A DNA stretch of 64,000 bases from Apostichopus japonicus (taxonomy: Eukaryota; Echinodermata; Holothuroidea; Aspidochirotida; Stichopodidae). A model generated the notes under the pieces. It was given only the letters and a program-made list of their open reading frames with translations. It was not told where the DNA came from and searched no databases. Shown here piece by piece: positions 51,501 to 64,000 of the stretch. Each line of letters begins with the position of its first letter. The stretch's first letter is position 1. The DNA is taken from contig NC_092577.1 of the NCBI RefSeq assembly GCF_037975245.1, positions 32,552,898 through 32,616,897 of the forward strand. The letters are read 5' to 3'. Position numbers and translations under genes: made by a program.

Positions 51501-52447
51501 CGGATACCATCCCTACATCTGTCGTGATGTGATAAATAAATTCTAAAGTGACTTTCAGCAATCTGTTCTATATCGATCCTGATTTTTTAATATTGTCATT
51601 GCCATTACCCTCTTTTATACAGCCTCTCATTGGCTGAGCCTGTTAATGTATGTATGTGCTGGTTCAAATAGATTTAAAAACAATTTTTCGTCGCATTTGA
51701 ATTTACATTCGTTTGTGCTTGCATATTTCCAAATACAAATGTAACCAAATGTAATTTGTGTTATTTCGTAAACTTATTGCAAAAGCTATATCGAGCCTAA
51801 CATTCGGCTCGGATATATAAATATTCTCCGCCAACAATACTCAAACGTTTTGACAATTAAAAGCGATTTTGGGTAGTTATTAACTTTTATACCGACTCCA
51901 TCGTGGAGACCGCGAAATTTGGGGAATACGCGCAAGTTTTGTTATTTGGGGGCGGTACATCACATCGAATGTAACATGTTTGTTTCATGGGGGTAGGGAT
52001 TGGGAAGGTATATCATAACTGGGTCTGAGAAAAATATAAATCCCCCTAAAGTTATAAATACAGCTATATCTAAGTAGAAAGAACAGAAACTTAAATTCGT
52101 TACATAAATATAAGATTTCGTGGAACACGTGACTGTCGAACATGAAACAGACATTCAGTGGGATCGAAAATGATGGGATCATAGTCTGTAAAAGATGGCG
52201 CCATACCTCATTTAATTCAAACTGAAAGACAGTTTGTTACATTACCGTAAACTGGTCAAGCATATAGGGCGAGTAAATAGTAGCTTTCTATAAAACTAAC
52301 TCGGTTTACCAACGGCAGACGTTAATGTTGTGTTATAAAACATGTTAGAAAAAGAAGTCTTTATTTCAGAACTGATTTTTTTTAGCACTTTTATGTTTAA
52401 TACAGCTCAAAGGAGTTAATCCAACACTTCGCGCACTTACATGGTAG

Positions 52448-52490
52448 AGGAGGAAGGGAAAGGGGAAGGGGAAGGAGGAAGGGGAAGGGG
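52448..52490 (+). repeat. GGAAGGGGAA purine repeat
   Basis: Purine-only run of GGAAGGGGAAGGGG words ending in a G-run. Low complexity. Confidence 0.7.
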
Positions 52491-54579
52491 GGGAGTGGCA
52501 ACATATCGATCAGTTGAGTGAAAATTATGTGTATGTGTGTGTGTGCGTGAAAGGAGGGTGTGGGAATGGTCATTATGTTTTCTTGTATGGGTATTCAACT
52601 ATTAGTCAATAATACATATATATATTGTCAAAAGGAGCATTGTATATTGTAAATTTAGTGTTGGATATAAGATGACCGATTAAAGCATTTAAGCTGTAGA
52701 AGTCACATAGGAGGGGTATTGGGAGTAAGGTGGGGGGGGGGGTGAAGGAGGCTATGGAGAGGAGTGAGTAACAAAAATAAAGATAAATCTAGGTTAATTT
52801 TCACTACCAATATCTCTGTTAAGTTCGGAGCAATTGACCTGATGTGACGATTATGCTTGTACAATTATACTTAAACTCACTACACGACAAACTTGAATTA
52901 TTTACAGACACACAGACAGATACATTCCTACATATATTTACTTCAACGCTGCACGTCTTACTTCCTTTTCTATTTTTTTAGTATATATATTTTTTTATAT
53001 ATCTCCTCGTGTCACCTGTTGATTCTACATAATATTCACTAAATATTAAATAAGACATATTCCAGCTCCCACTATTCTTCCCCTTGCAACAGGTTTCTCC
53101 TTCCCACGGATCGCAAAAAGCAAATAAAATCCAATAACAATAAAGAAAAGAAAAATACTTTAACCAAAAAAAAACAAGGTTCATGTAATAATTAATATGG
53201 AATAAAAACGTGGCGACACTTGTCTATCCTCGGCTTATCAGTAAAATAAATCGTTCAGTAAATATGTACACACACACTCTCTCTATATAAATATATACAT
53301 AATATATATTTCTCTTTATTTTTAAGTTACACACACCTTCTTCTCTCTCCCACCAACTTCTGCATGTTATTTCACGTTGATACACACTTAAATAAAAATT
53401 TACCAAAAAAAAAAAAAAAGCCACCAGAACGATTTGTTACTATAAGTAGTTAGACTATTATACTGGTAACCATCGCCCTGTAATAGCTGACACATAAATG
53501 TATTTAGGGTTTAAGTTAAAACAATTCAAGTAAACAAGCCAGATCACCGAGTGGATAGTTTCTCACGAGAGGTTCAAACTGTTGCGTCCATAATGCAAAC
53601 AAAATAGGAAATTTATTAGCAGTTAGGTTTACCCCCCCTCATCATGTATCCAGGGACTGTAACAAGGTGTATGAGGAAAGACATGAAAAAATAGGACACC
53701 ACGTATTGACTTCACTTGTAGGTTATATGGTCCTTAAGTACATTCATTGTATACAGTGTACCTATACTAAGTCTATACAGTGTTAAACTTGCAGTTGGTT
53801 GTATATGGGGGGTGTAGGCCTATATAGTAAAACAGGTAGTTGGAAAGAGGATGTTTCATATAATTGTATTAAACTTGAAAATTAGCCGGGATGATCATAG
53901 CCAAAAACAGCAAGAAATTAAAAACAAAATTATAATAATAATAATAATGATAAACATTAAACAAATCAAAAACTGTTATTTATTTTTTTAAATGAAACAA
54001 GTAGATTTAATCCTGTTGTTATTTTTCTTGCTGTTAATTATCGTTTTATTTTCGGGGTTTTACCGATTTTACCCTGATTTATGTAGAATAAAGTAGCATA
54101 TTGGAATCGCTCATTTTGGCAAAATGTTCAAGTTACAAATAATTTATTTAGTCTGCGGATGCGAGGGCTTTTATGGGTGGATATAAAGGTATGAGGTTGG
54201 GTAGGCAAAGATCCCTCTAATTGGTCTAAGGAAGCGGGTGGGTAGGTGGGTGGTTGGGTGGGTGTGAGGTAACCCATCTTCCACAGTTCAGAAACGAGTA
54301 TAGGTACAGAATTTAATTAGCTAAAACAGATGAAGTTTACTTTTTAAATTTTCGCCATCATTTAAAGAAATATTAAGCGGAAGCAGTTTTCTCTTCAATT
54401 TTTTGTGCCCCCATTTTCTTAATGTTTCCACTAAGTGCCATGATGACTAATGCTAGAGAAAATGCCGATTTTATCAGATCTCCCTCCCCCCCTCCCCTTT
54501 ATCTTCCTCGTGGACGCGTGATTTTATCTGTACAAAATCAACAGTATACAACGTGGTGTATTATAATACACACAACCTC

Positions 54580-54580
<1 letters not shown>

Positions 54581-54654
<74 letters not shown>
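54581..54654. repeat. (TA)37 microsatellite
   Basis: Uninterrupted TA dinucleotide tract. The open frame over it is a repeat artefact. Confidence 0.97.
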
Positions 54655-54657
<3 letters not shown>

Positions 54658-56019
54658 GCTACGTATAGGCCTACTATAGTAGGCACAACACAGCGGGTGT
54701 GTAAGCTATTATAAATATATCTACGTATATACATATATATAAACGACCGTGAAATAATAACAATCTTATCACTAGAATCAAGAATACAAAGAGATATTTC
54801 CTTTTACTGTCATGCACCCTCGATTTATCACTTTCATAAATTGGTCGATTAGATTGTTACACCAATTCCACGATAATCATCCCAAATCAATGTTTATTCA
54901 CTGCTGGGCATTTCATTTTTTTTTTTTCTTTCTTGATTTAATAACCAGACACAAGCCCGTCCGTCCTATAGTATATATAGTAGCGTACTGTGTAATTGCT
55001 ACTATAGGTTAATGCATTGATAATAATATTAGTTATACACGATAACGCGGTTGTAAAATTCCGTACAGTCAATAGCCAGTAGCAGGGTTTGATGATAAGA
55101 AGCGAGTTGTCAGTGGCTTAAGCGAGGAGGGGCAAGCCGGTATAAATTTACCACAATAATAACGCCATTGAATCTTTGTCTCTGAAGAAGAAACAATATC
55201 CTTGTGTTTTTTTTTTAAAGAGATAACATTTGTAAAATGGAATTTCATATTTTTATATACGAAATATTAGTTTGTCATCTCATCCCTATGCACTTTACTG
55301 ATTGGATAACCACCGATTTTTCATTTAATAATTATCAATACTATCATTATTAACTTTTTTTGGAGAAGGATAGGCTTACGTATATGTGATGGTATTGTCT
55401 CCATTTGAAGGGGGATCGGGGTGAAATTTGGACTGTATTAACTTATTCAGACTTTTTATGTGAGAATAACTGCTCTTCAAACAATAACAAAAAATTAAAT
55501 AATAACAGTTTGCAGGGAAAATTTTGTCTATAATGGTTGAAAAATATCTTTTTTCCTTGCGTAAATAAAAACAGAACGACACAAGTCACAGTCAAAGTTT
55601 AACGTCAGTAATGATGTCATCAAAAGTGGCCTATAAACCATAATTCAAAATTAATGAGATCTCATTTTTAAGCATTAGGCTATAGGTCACGGCAACCAGA
55701 CGGAGAACATTGATTTACGAGACTTTGTGTGGCCGTTCTGCGTTTTCAACACGGCTTTGTTCTTCATCACCCCCTCCCATCACCCTCTCCCCCGTTGAAG
55801 TCTTTGTTTAACCACCCACCCACCATTGTTTTAAACCTATTATGTTATCTTTGCAACAATGAAACAAATCACCCCAAAAGAAATTTATTTTATTTTTTAT
55901 TTTAGCTTGTAAGAAATATCGTGGTGCTGAAACACAACTAGACTATGTATGAAGGTCCTGCTTAAATATAAGTTATTTCAGACTTTGTCATTCAAACGAC
56001 AGAAGAACATGGAGTTTTT

Positions 56020-56198
56020 AAGTGCCCCGGCAGCTTTCCCGTCTGCGCATGCGTCTTGAGGAAAACTTTGACACAGTAACAGGTGTCAATCTTGTAGGGA
56101 ACGTCGTAATTTCAAACCGTACCCCTACCGCGCCTGTTACGATCGTTCGCCTCTCGCCCGGAGCCAACGGCCTCGTCAGTACGGATACGCGAAGATGA
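56020..56198. other. CpG-rich patch with NRF1-type site
   Basis: GC content and CpG density are far above the surroundings. TGCGCATGCG (56044-56053) matches the NRF1 core palindrome. A + strand frame from ATG 56049 to TGA 56198 (49 codons) is open, and one - frame is open through the patch as well. No recognised protein. A regulatory island or an unplaced exon are the two options. I favour the former. Confidence 0.4.
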
Positions 56199-59100
56199 TG
56201 TTTGTTCGTTTTTTAAAGGTCTTCCGTGTATGTAGTTCATGGAAATTTTCAACCCCCCTTTTCTTCTTCTGGTAGATCATCCGTTATCGCAGTTGCTTCT
56301 CGTTCGTATTTTAAATTTTAAATTCGTAAATATAGACGCATGTTCATATAACGTAACCCTCATTACTACAGATATTCAGCGGGCGCATTCCATTTTCTTC
56401 TTCTTCTTCTTATTTTTAATACCAATTTTTAAGGTAAATCTGAGGTCAATCTATTAAAAAAAAAGCATGCACACACACACCCTCTCTCTCTTTAAATCAA
56501 TGACAATAGATGCAGAGCAAGTGATCGCATGCCCGCCCAGATGCCCTCTTTTTTCTCATTTGGTTGATCAAAGACAAAAGAAGAGGATGACAAATTATTC
56601 CATGCGACTTTTTTTATATTTTTTAAATCGATGGGTACAAACTTAAGCGGGTTGGGGGACGAATGAAATAATGGGGACTTCGAAGCGTATAGTGATTGAC
56701 ATTCGAAGGACAGTTTTTCTAATTTTTTTTTAAATTTTTTTTAATCTTCTTTCCATGACCTGAATGTACCCTTACACTTCTTCTTTCATCTTTGTTCTAA
56801 TGTATAACATATTTTCCCTCTTCTTTTCATTTTATTTTTATATTTAATTTTTTTTTTTTTGGAGGAAAGATAAGATCACGTAAAAGGAGATTGCAAAGGG
56901 TTAACAAACCTTCATTTTTCTCATCTTTCTATTTTGCAACAAATCACGTTTAAATAGGCTATGTTGATAATTGTTATGACACGCGGGTATACGTTGATCA
57001 AAAATTAACCATTCACAGAGGATCAAATATTAATTTGATTAATATTAAATTAGAATCAGGGCGGTTCATGGACCAAAACCGTTAGCGTTTACAGATTGTG
57101 AAATTAAGCCGTAATTCATTTTATGGGCAAGACTTGACCAAGAAGAGCGCGCATTTGTTTGTCGTCTGGGTATACGGTCTCTGAAGAGAGATAAGGATCG
57201 GGTGCAGGTACGGGTGAGGGGAGGGGGGGGGGGTGATGGGAAATGTTCTTTACGCTTACCTTACTGGACTACTGTATTGTCCTCAACATGCCACAGTGCT
57301 TTTTTTACCGAAGCATCGTTGATTCCTTATCAATCTTTGAAAATATTTGAAAACTTTCTTGAAAACTTGAAGAAACCGATTTGATGAAATCTCGCGTTAT
57401 AATAATTCACGGATTTCGATATTCTGAAATTGTCACCTTACCATGATTTAGAAACAAAACTGCAAGAACATTTGTTGTTATTTACTCTCCGTTTCTTAAT
57501 ATGATATTATTCATCGATTGTACCTACATTGTTCATTTTTCATAGTAACAAGAATAATTTTTGAGTCTCTCATCATGGAATTAGCCTACAATGATCAAAT
57601 TCCCTATATCTGATCATTTCTCGTTACAATTCACTATAAATGCTTGACTGACAATGATGTCATGATTACACTCTGATTGACAAGACAAGAAGCCCTTTGG
57701 GAGGACCCTACAGGGTACGGCTCAGTGCTTTCGCCGGGTCCATGGTGACGCGTTCATAACTGACGTCCCGTTTCAAAGATCGAGTTACCACATGACAAGG
57801 TTCCCCACATAAAGAATACATTTGCTTTGCCTATGCATGGAGTATAGTAAGTTGTTCAAATTACCTCCAAAGGATGGCTATTTTTATCCCCCCCCCCTTA
57901 AAAAAAGTCATAAGCATAATCACACACACACACACACACTCACATACAAAACACAAAAAGAAAAAAACACATCAAGAAAACATGATCTTGTTGGAATTAT
58001 TATCGACGAATTAAATTGACTATTTTTGTTTGAGACGGGCGGGAATATAATTTTCTTTCAGAAAAGGTGGAATTTTTAACCCTACCGCATTTCCTTAAAT
58101 TTATAATTGTTCAAATTCTCTTTCGAACAGTCGTCACTCGATACACAAATTCACTAATTATTACCCGTCTTAATGAGGTATTATGTAAATAAGTAAATGA
58201 TCGGGTGTTTTTTGTGTGTGACATTTACAGGATAAGTGTGAGATCATTTTCACAATGAAACAATATGACAAACGGTGCATTCGGAAGATCGCTTGCCTTA
58301 ATACCACACTCTGTAAGTAAGTGGGAAGAGGAGGGGGGGGGGGGGGGGAAGGAGGTCGAGGGTCGCACTCGCACTTGGTGTGCCTGTTGGATACACATAA
58401 GAGTAGCGTTATTCTTATAGAATTTACGAAAACAAAACAAATTAATAGAAACGAGAGGAAATCGAAAAAAATAATAATAATTTCAAATACGTTATGGCAT
58501 AATATAGTAGGCCTTTTTGTCTAATGTGTTCAAAAATATTTGATTTTGTCTTGTTGTCTATAGAAAACAACCTCAAATAAACGGGGAAAAAGGCCTATTT
58601 GGAAAAGCGGAGGGTCTTTTTTTTAGCATTTCGGCTTCCCTTTTTCTTTGTGTTTTAATATTCGGTGGTTTTTCTATTTCTGAACGAAAGAAATTAAGTG
58701 TTACACATACGCTTTGTTGCGACCAAAGCATGGAAGCCTTTATATTATCGGCATCTTTAGGGCGTATTTTAATTTTCCTATTACAACAGAGCTGATTTTA
58801 ATACAGCAGTTTATTTGGGTTAGACCAAATGGTCTTGGACCCTCCCCCCCCCCCACACACACACAAACTCTCCCTTGAGAGAAAAAATGTACCTTTAATA
58901 ATATCCCCACTGACTGTGAAATTCTACAATATCGATAGATAATAGCTAATTTCTTCTTTTAATTTTCTCGTATACTATACGTACAGTTTAGACAACATAA
59001 TAAAGCGTACCCGGATGTATATCACATAAAAATGATTATGATTGTGTATTCAAGAATAAAATGAGCACCTGTGTCACGAAAGTTTTCAATGGTTTACATT

Positions 59101-59516
59101 AGATCTATACGATTGAGAGATCAATGCTAATAAATCTCTTAAAGTATAAAGCCTATCAATGGGACGCAAGGAATACAAAACCCAACGGCGCATGACCCGC
59201 TTATTACAGCCGCGACTTTCCCACGCACGATCCTTCGTCTAGGTACACAGTTGCAATGCTAACCCTATATAGGCGACGAAGCCTACACCATAACATGGGC
59301 CTTATTTCAACGAAAGTTGTTGTGTGAATCAGACCAATGGATGCGGGTACCCTTCGTGTTGTATTCAATGTCAGCTTCGTCTAATAAAGCTTCTCAATCT
59401 TTCGCCCCGCATGCTTTCTCCTTCATGAAAATCAAATCTATAAACCATTTCTTCCCGTAAAGATTACCAAGACACGCGGGCCTTACAAGACTTGTACAAC
59501 TATCGTAAATCTGAGA

Positions 59517-59517
59517 T

Positions 59518-59552
<35 letters not shown>

Positions 59553-59554
59553 TA

Positions 59555-59627
<73 letters not shown>
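59517..59627. repeat. ~110-bp TA microsatellite
   Basis: Long TA tract with an internal AATATATATATTAATT interruption. It can form a large cruciform. The overlapping open frame is an artefact. Confidence 0.96.
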
Positions 59628-59629
<2 letters not shown>

Positions 59630-62600
59630 CCTATACATTCATCGATGTATGCATACATACACTTATACATACACACGTATAGATATATATGTACAAAAGA
59701 TATCGGCTATATCTGTAAAAGGACATAACAATACGGCATAGTAACAGCGATAACAAATATTTCAACTGGTAGCTAGATAACTAGAAATTGACTTGTTTTG
59801 AAGCGAAATGTTTTTATCAGAGAGACGTAACTGTGTAGATTGTCTGTACCAGTAAATATCACTGATAGAGAAAGGTTATTTATTAGATGTAAAATTACTA
59901 ATTCCGCCCCAAAAAGAGAGAGAGAGGGGAAAAAAAATCTGTATTCAATCATTCCAATTCACTTTTAACAACGTTTCATTGATAAGGCTTCCATTGCAGT
60001 ATTATAGGGTTTGTCTGGTATTAGATAAAAGGTTGCAGATTACGAAAACTGGCGCGTGACGTAAACTTGAAACTCTCAGCGCATTACATAATACCTCCCT
60101 TAGTTTATAACGTACTATACCTATAGCTAATATACAGGCTATCATATAGATGACACCGAACAATAAATCTAAGCGCTATCACAGGCTTTATTCGAGACGA
60201 AATAACAGAGAAAATACAACTAAATATGCAGGTTTTCTTTTTATGGTTCATCAACAGAAATTTGATTCACAATATTAAAAAATAATATGTACAGGATTAT
60301 AAGCACAAATTTCGAACCAATTTTTAATATTGTTTCATCTATTTAATAACAAAAAAATTCTTGTATTTTTCTTCTTGGTGATTTCTGTATTTTTGATTTA
60401 GTTTTTCTGTTAGAATTTATATTTGAATACACTAAGCCAATTGTCGTATTATCTTGGAGAGGGCAGTACAATCATAAAACAATTCCTTGTTTTTTTTTTT
60501 TTTTTTCTTTAAATCAAGTTTCATTGAAGTAAAGCAATTGAATTAATATCACATATGCCTCATGATTGCATTTCCAAGTACATTGAATTAAAGAAGGACT
60601 CGAAATTATATGCACGTATACCTAGAAATTTATTTAAAATAAGGATATTTTCTTTAAGATAATTTATATTATGAATATATTGTCTGATAATGGAAATATT
60701 TATTTACTAATTTTGAAGTCTAGGATGATGTTACGAAGTTATGAATATGTAAACCTTTAAAATCTTGTTGTAGTTATGTGACAGAAATTGCTCTCGTAAA
60801 GCTCTTTGTAAACACATCTATTTGGGTCTAATTCAAATTCGGCTAGTACAATGGGGTGGGGTAGGGAGGGGGGGGTGCGGAGACGTGTCTGCATTTATGT
60901 TTATCTGAAAAAAATCTTGAATGTTGAAAGGCGCTCGTGGCAAATGCCAAAAGAATAAGAACCGGTTTTCATAACCCTCTGATTTCGTTGTGTTTTCTGA
61001 CTTCATTCTCTATTAAGGTATGTTGACCCCCCACCCCACCCCGCCCCCGTACCACCCGCCTATCCCTCTCCTCCTAACCCCCATTGCTCTTATGAAATCC
61101 AATAAAGACAACTGTCTAATTTTAATCATCCCCTGATTTATAGAGTCTCTCCGATAAATACGTGACAATAAGAGAGACTGGTCTATATATCTCCAGTCTT
61201 CATTTTGTGAATGTTGACCACATTTTCTGAGAGCAATTTTTTTAACAATTTCTGGGCTTTATCTGCCATATCCCATGTGATTGGCTTCGACTACCCACCC
61301 ACCACAGCCAGCCCCCCCCCCGCATTATTAACCCTCCTCTCTTTTTAAACATAACACCCTGCATATGATGATGGTGTTATACAGACCTGCCAAAAGATCT
61401 TAAAATATTACAACCATTCAAAGCCTTTGTTTACATAATTGGAGCCTTGTTAAACATGTTTTACAACATGACTTTTGCCATAGACGATGAGCTGAATGCC
61501 TTTAACGAAATGGACCAGGCATAAAGAGTGGGAAAATTAACACAGACTTTGTAATATACACACTTATGTCACATATATAAATATATAAATACATACATTC
61601 ATACATACATATGTAATGTATATATTCGTAAAGGCAAATCAAAATTGGAATAAAAACAAAAATAGAGGTAAAGAGATGAAAACTAATATTAAAAGTCGAC
61701 GAACGAGGAAGAAAAGTAACTTGAGCATTTTGTTGACACTAAAAAAGTGTATAAATTATAGCTAATAAACGGTCACATATTTTGAGAAATGTATCCGTCT
61801 GGTGATTGTTAAACACGAAACATAGTCATAGGATAAAGCTGTTTAGGCAGTTCAGTGGATTCGTGCCCACGATAAGCTTAAGAAAAAAGCGACTGAACGA
61901 TGGAATGTTATTAATAATAACTGTGTTTTTCGCTGCTTTTGTGTGTTTTTCGCTGTGTTAGTCTTGTAAAACACTTTCGAACATAAACGTTTTTTTTTTT
62001 TTCTATTTTGGTTTCTCATGGGCCTGGTTGTAATCAATTTATATCGATCAATACTTTAATGTTACTTTGAATTATGATTATGGGGGAGGGAGGGGGGGAG
62101 GGTGTACGCCCCGTCCATCCTCCCCTTTCAATATTTTTCAGACTCTATTTCCAAATGGCTTAAAAAAGTTAAACAAGCTAAATATGAAAACTTGTAATAC
62201 ATAAATATAGTTATTATGATGGAAAATGATATCACCATTGTGCATCAGAGCTATAGATTACAGTCGACACTGGGGAAGAATCATGTCCAAGTATGTTTAA
62301 ACAGATTGCTTGTCATGGGGCCTTCTTTTTTTTTATTACATGGTTTCCCGTACCCCTGTATTGTATCATTCAAATGGTATAGACTATAATATTAAAGATA
62401 AAATAAAGAATGAAATAAAAATGGCTTAAAACGTCATAAAAATAATTGACAGAAAAAGTAAGGCTGTCTGTTTTTGAAGGTCGGGATTTAAACTGTTTGA
62501 TGTTTTTAAGTATAGCAAACACTGCATGTTATAACATTAAATATTAATAAGATCTCAGATTTACGATAGTTGAGTTGTACAAGTCTTGTAAATGATTTTC

Positions 62601-63839
62601 CAAATTGTATACTGCAGGCTGTATTTACTCACTACATACAGTCTACTACTTATTGAGTCCTCTCGAAATTCTTCAAACAGTAAAAAGAGAAGTATTTTAA
62701 CTAGCGGTTTTAGTAGAAGTTGATTGGTCGAACCGCGAGATTTACGAGACGTTTTTTTTCTGTGTTACGGGTGTCTGGTTATAAACAACTTGCTTTGGTA
62801 AGTTAAAGTAACACGATGGCCACAATAAAGCTTGATTCAAAGTATCATCTACAACAAATTAATTTTTAAGCCATCTCTCTCTCTTTTGGTAAAATATTTT
62901 ACAAAACGACTGCAACAACAATATGTCCATCCAAACTTCTATCCAAGATTTACGAACAGTTTGTTATTAAAAACAAAAAAGAAAGTGCGGGAACTAAACA
63001 AGTACGAACGAAGACCAGCTCTGACTTCATTTCGTTATATAAAGGACTTATAACGTCAAATTTGAGTTAAAGCAAATAAAATAATGTCATAGGCTAAATG
63101 CCTCATTTCGAATTAAAAAAAAAAATCAACAACAACAAGAACAATGACAGCAAAAACAAAGAAAATAATAAACAAAGACATATAAATACACACATCTATA
63201 CCTTAATTACGCTTAAAATCAATAACCCTTAAAAATCTGATATTCTTCAGTTTGTTACGACAAAAACCATAGTTGGCCTAGCTGTCTCGCCAATCCTAAA
63301 TCTATAATATGTAACAAGTTTGAATGCAAATCCATATTCTGTTTTTATTTTTATTATTATTATTCTATTATTTTATATATATATTTTATTCCCCAACCCC
63401 CACCCCATCTTACACATCGCCCTACATCAATTTGTCTGCTGTTAGGTGGTTAAAGTCTACCTTCCAGTTCTCCAGTCTACCCTATAACCTTCCATTGTGC
63501 TAAACGGGTTTCTCTTCTTCAAAGCCGGAGTTACGTATAGGCCTATATCCATACATACTTCTTTATAAAAGATATTTATTTTATCCCTATCTCAAAGTAC
63601 TTTAAGCTGATAACCAGCATGGTACCCCTTAACGCCTTCTTCAAGTTCAGGAACATAACCATCAAGAAACCTACCCCCCCCCTTTTTCCAAAAAAGAAAA
63701 AAAAAATGATGTACACCGACATTAGCCAAACTTTCAAATAAACTTCCCTGTTGAACTCCACGAGGGTCGTTTACTAAAACACTTTAAAATTGATGTAAAA
63801 TTTATGACATGGGTTCATATTTTGCCCCGTAGTTGCAAA

Positions 63840-64000
63840 TCACCTTGCCTAGCCGCCGGCTGACACGGAAAACCCGTCAGCGTTGGTAGCATAGGACGAA
63901 AGGACGGCCGAGCGAAGAACTGTCAATTTTACCCCCCGACGCACAAACGCGGGACAAGAATTGACTCGGTAGACATTAAGGATCTCTAATTGAGGGGCTA
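63840..64000. other. CpG-rich right edge, unexplained
   Basis: GC content rises sharply (GCCGCCGGCTGAC, GACGGCCGAGCG, CCCCCCGACGCAC). All three + frames and the plausible - frames contain stops, and the candidate - donor AAG|GTGATT has no matching acceptor. It could be the edge of a CpG-rich promoter or exon region that continues past the window. Confidence 0.35.

Larger units (their letters stand above)
44242..64000. other. 19.8 kb without a recognised gene; probably 5' GATA intron
   Basis: No exon with family homology is visible on either strand. The open phase at 44241 requires a further GATA coding exon, which is most simply placed beyond 64000, so this tract is likely intron with possible enhancers. 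Contents: TA-rich microsatellites (45493, 54581, 59517), many G or C runs of 8-16 (49050, 50103, 52490, 52732, 58333), a CpG-rich patch (56020-56198) and a CpG-rich right edge (63840-64000). Confidence 0.5.

Noticed and set aside
54422-54655. 77-codon frame ending in Tyr-Ile repeats, and similar at 43564 and 59492
   Set aside because: Translations of TA microsatellites.
63843-63960. GATA N-terminal exon on - ending CAAG|GTGATT
   Set aside because: Phase would fit, but the frame meets a stop within about 30 codons and there is no credible acceptor before it.

Overview
The window is animal nuclear DNA. Genes are split into short GT-AG exons, the base composition is AT-rich, and (TA)n tracts, G/C homopolymers, tRNA-derived SINEs and short DNA-transposon copies are common. 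Protein matches (by eye, from memory of family members) and the mix of repeats fit an invertebrate deuterostome. An echinoderm is my best guess, but that is inference. No prokaryotic features are present.

Left edge (1-2.6 kb): the last exon of an unrecognised + strand gene (668-791), a G-rich minisatellite and a 334-bp hAT-type element with a perfect 8-bp target duplication. From about 2.7 to 23.2 kb, + strand: a complete gene for RFC1, the large subunit of the clamp loader replication factor C. I resolve 21 coding exons that splice in phase to about 1,037 residues. The start codon is the last three bases of exon 1 and the conserved PIP-like N-terminus begins exon 2. RFC1 introns hold several tandem duplications, a hAT element, a SINE and a 52-bp-arm palindrome.

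From 29.0 down to 23.9 kb, - strand: EXD2, a membrane-anchored DEDDy 3'-5' exonuclease, with four coding exons (578 residues). It is convergent with RFC1. Its second intron carries a SINE, a perfect 9 x 17-bp minisatellite and a 364-bp TTAA-flanked element. From 30 to 37.4 kb there is no recognised gene, only a 1.8-kb nested transposon cluster and the presumed 3' side of the next gene.

From 44.2 down to 37.4 kb, - strand: five exons of a GATA4/5/6-class transcription factor, with both zinc fingers and the C-terminus. The open splice phase at 44241 shows that at least one more 5' coding exon exists. I cannot find it in the remaining 19.8 kb, so 44.2-64 kb is probably a very long intron plus possible regulatory DNA. 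It holds large TA tracts, a CpG-rich patch near 56.1 kb and a CpG-rich right edge.

RFC1 (PCNA loading) and EXD2 (linked in the literature to DNA-end processing and mitochondria) both act on DNA, but nothing in the sequence links their regulation. I found no convincing new multi-gene system. The most unusual items are the intron-split RFC1 start, the inverted duplicated ribozyme-like palindrome, the pair of equal-length TTAA elements, and the nested hAT family.
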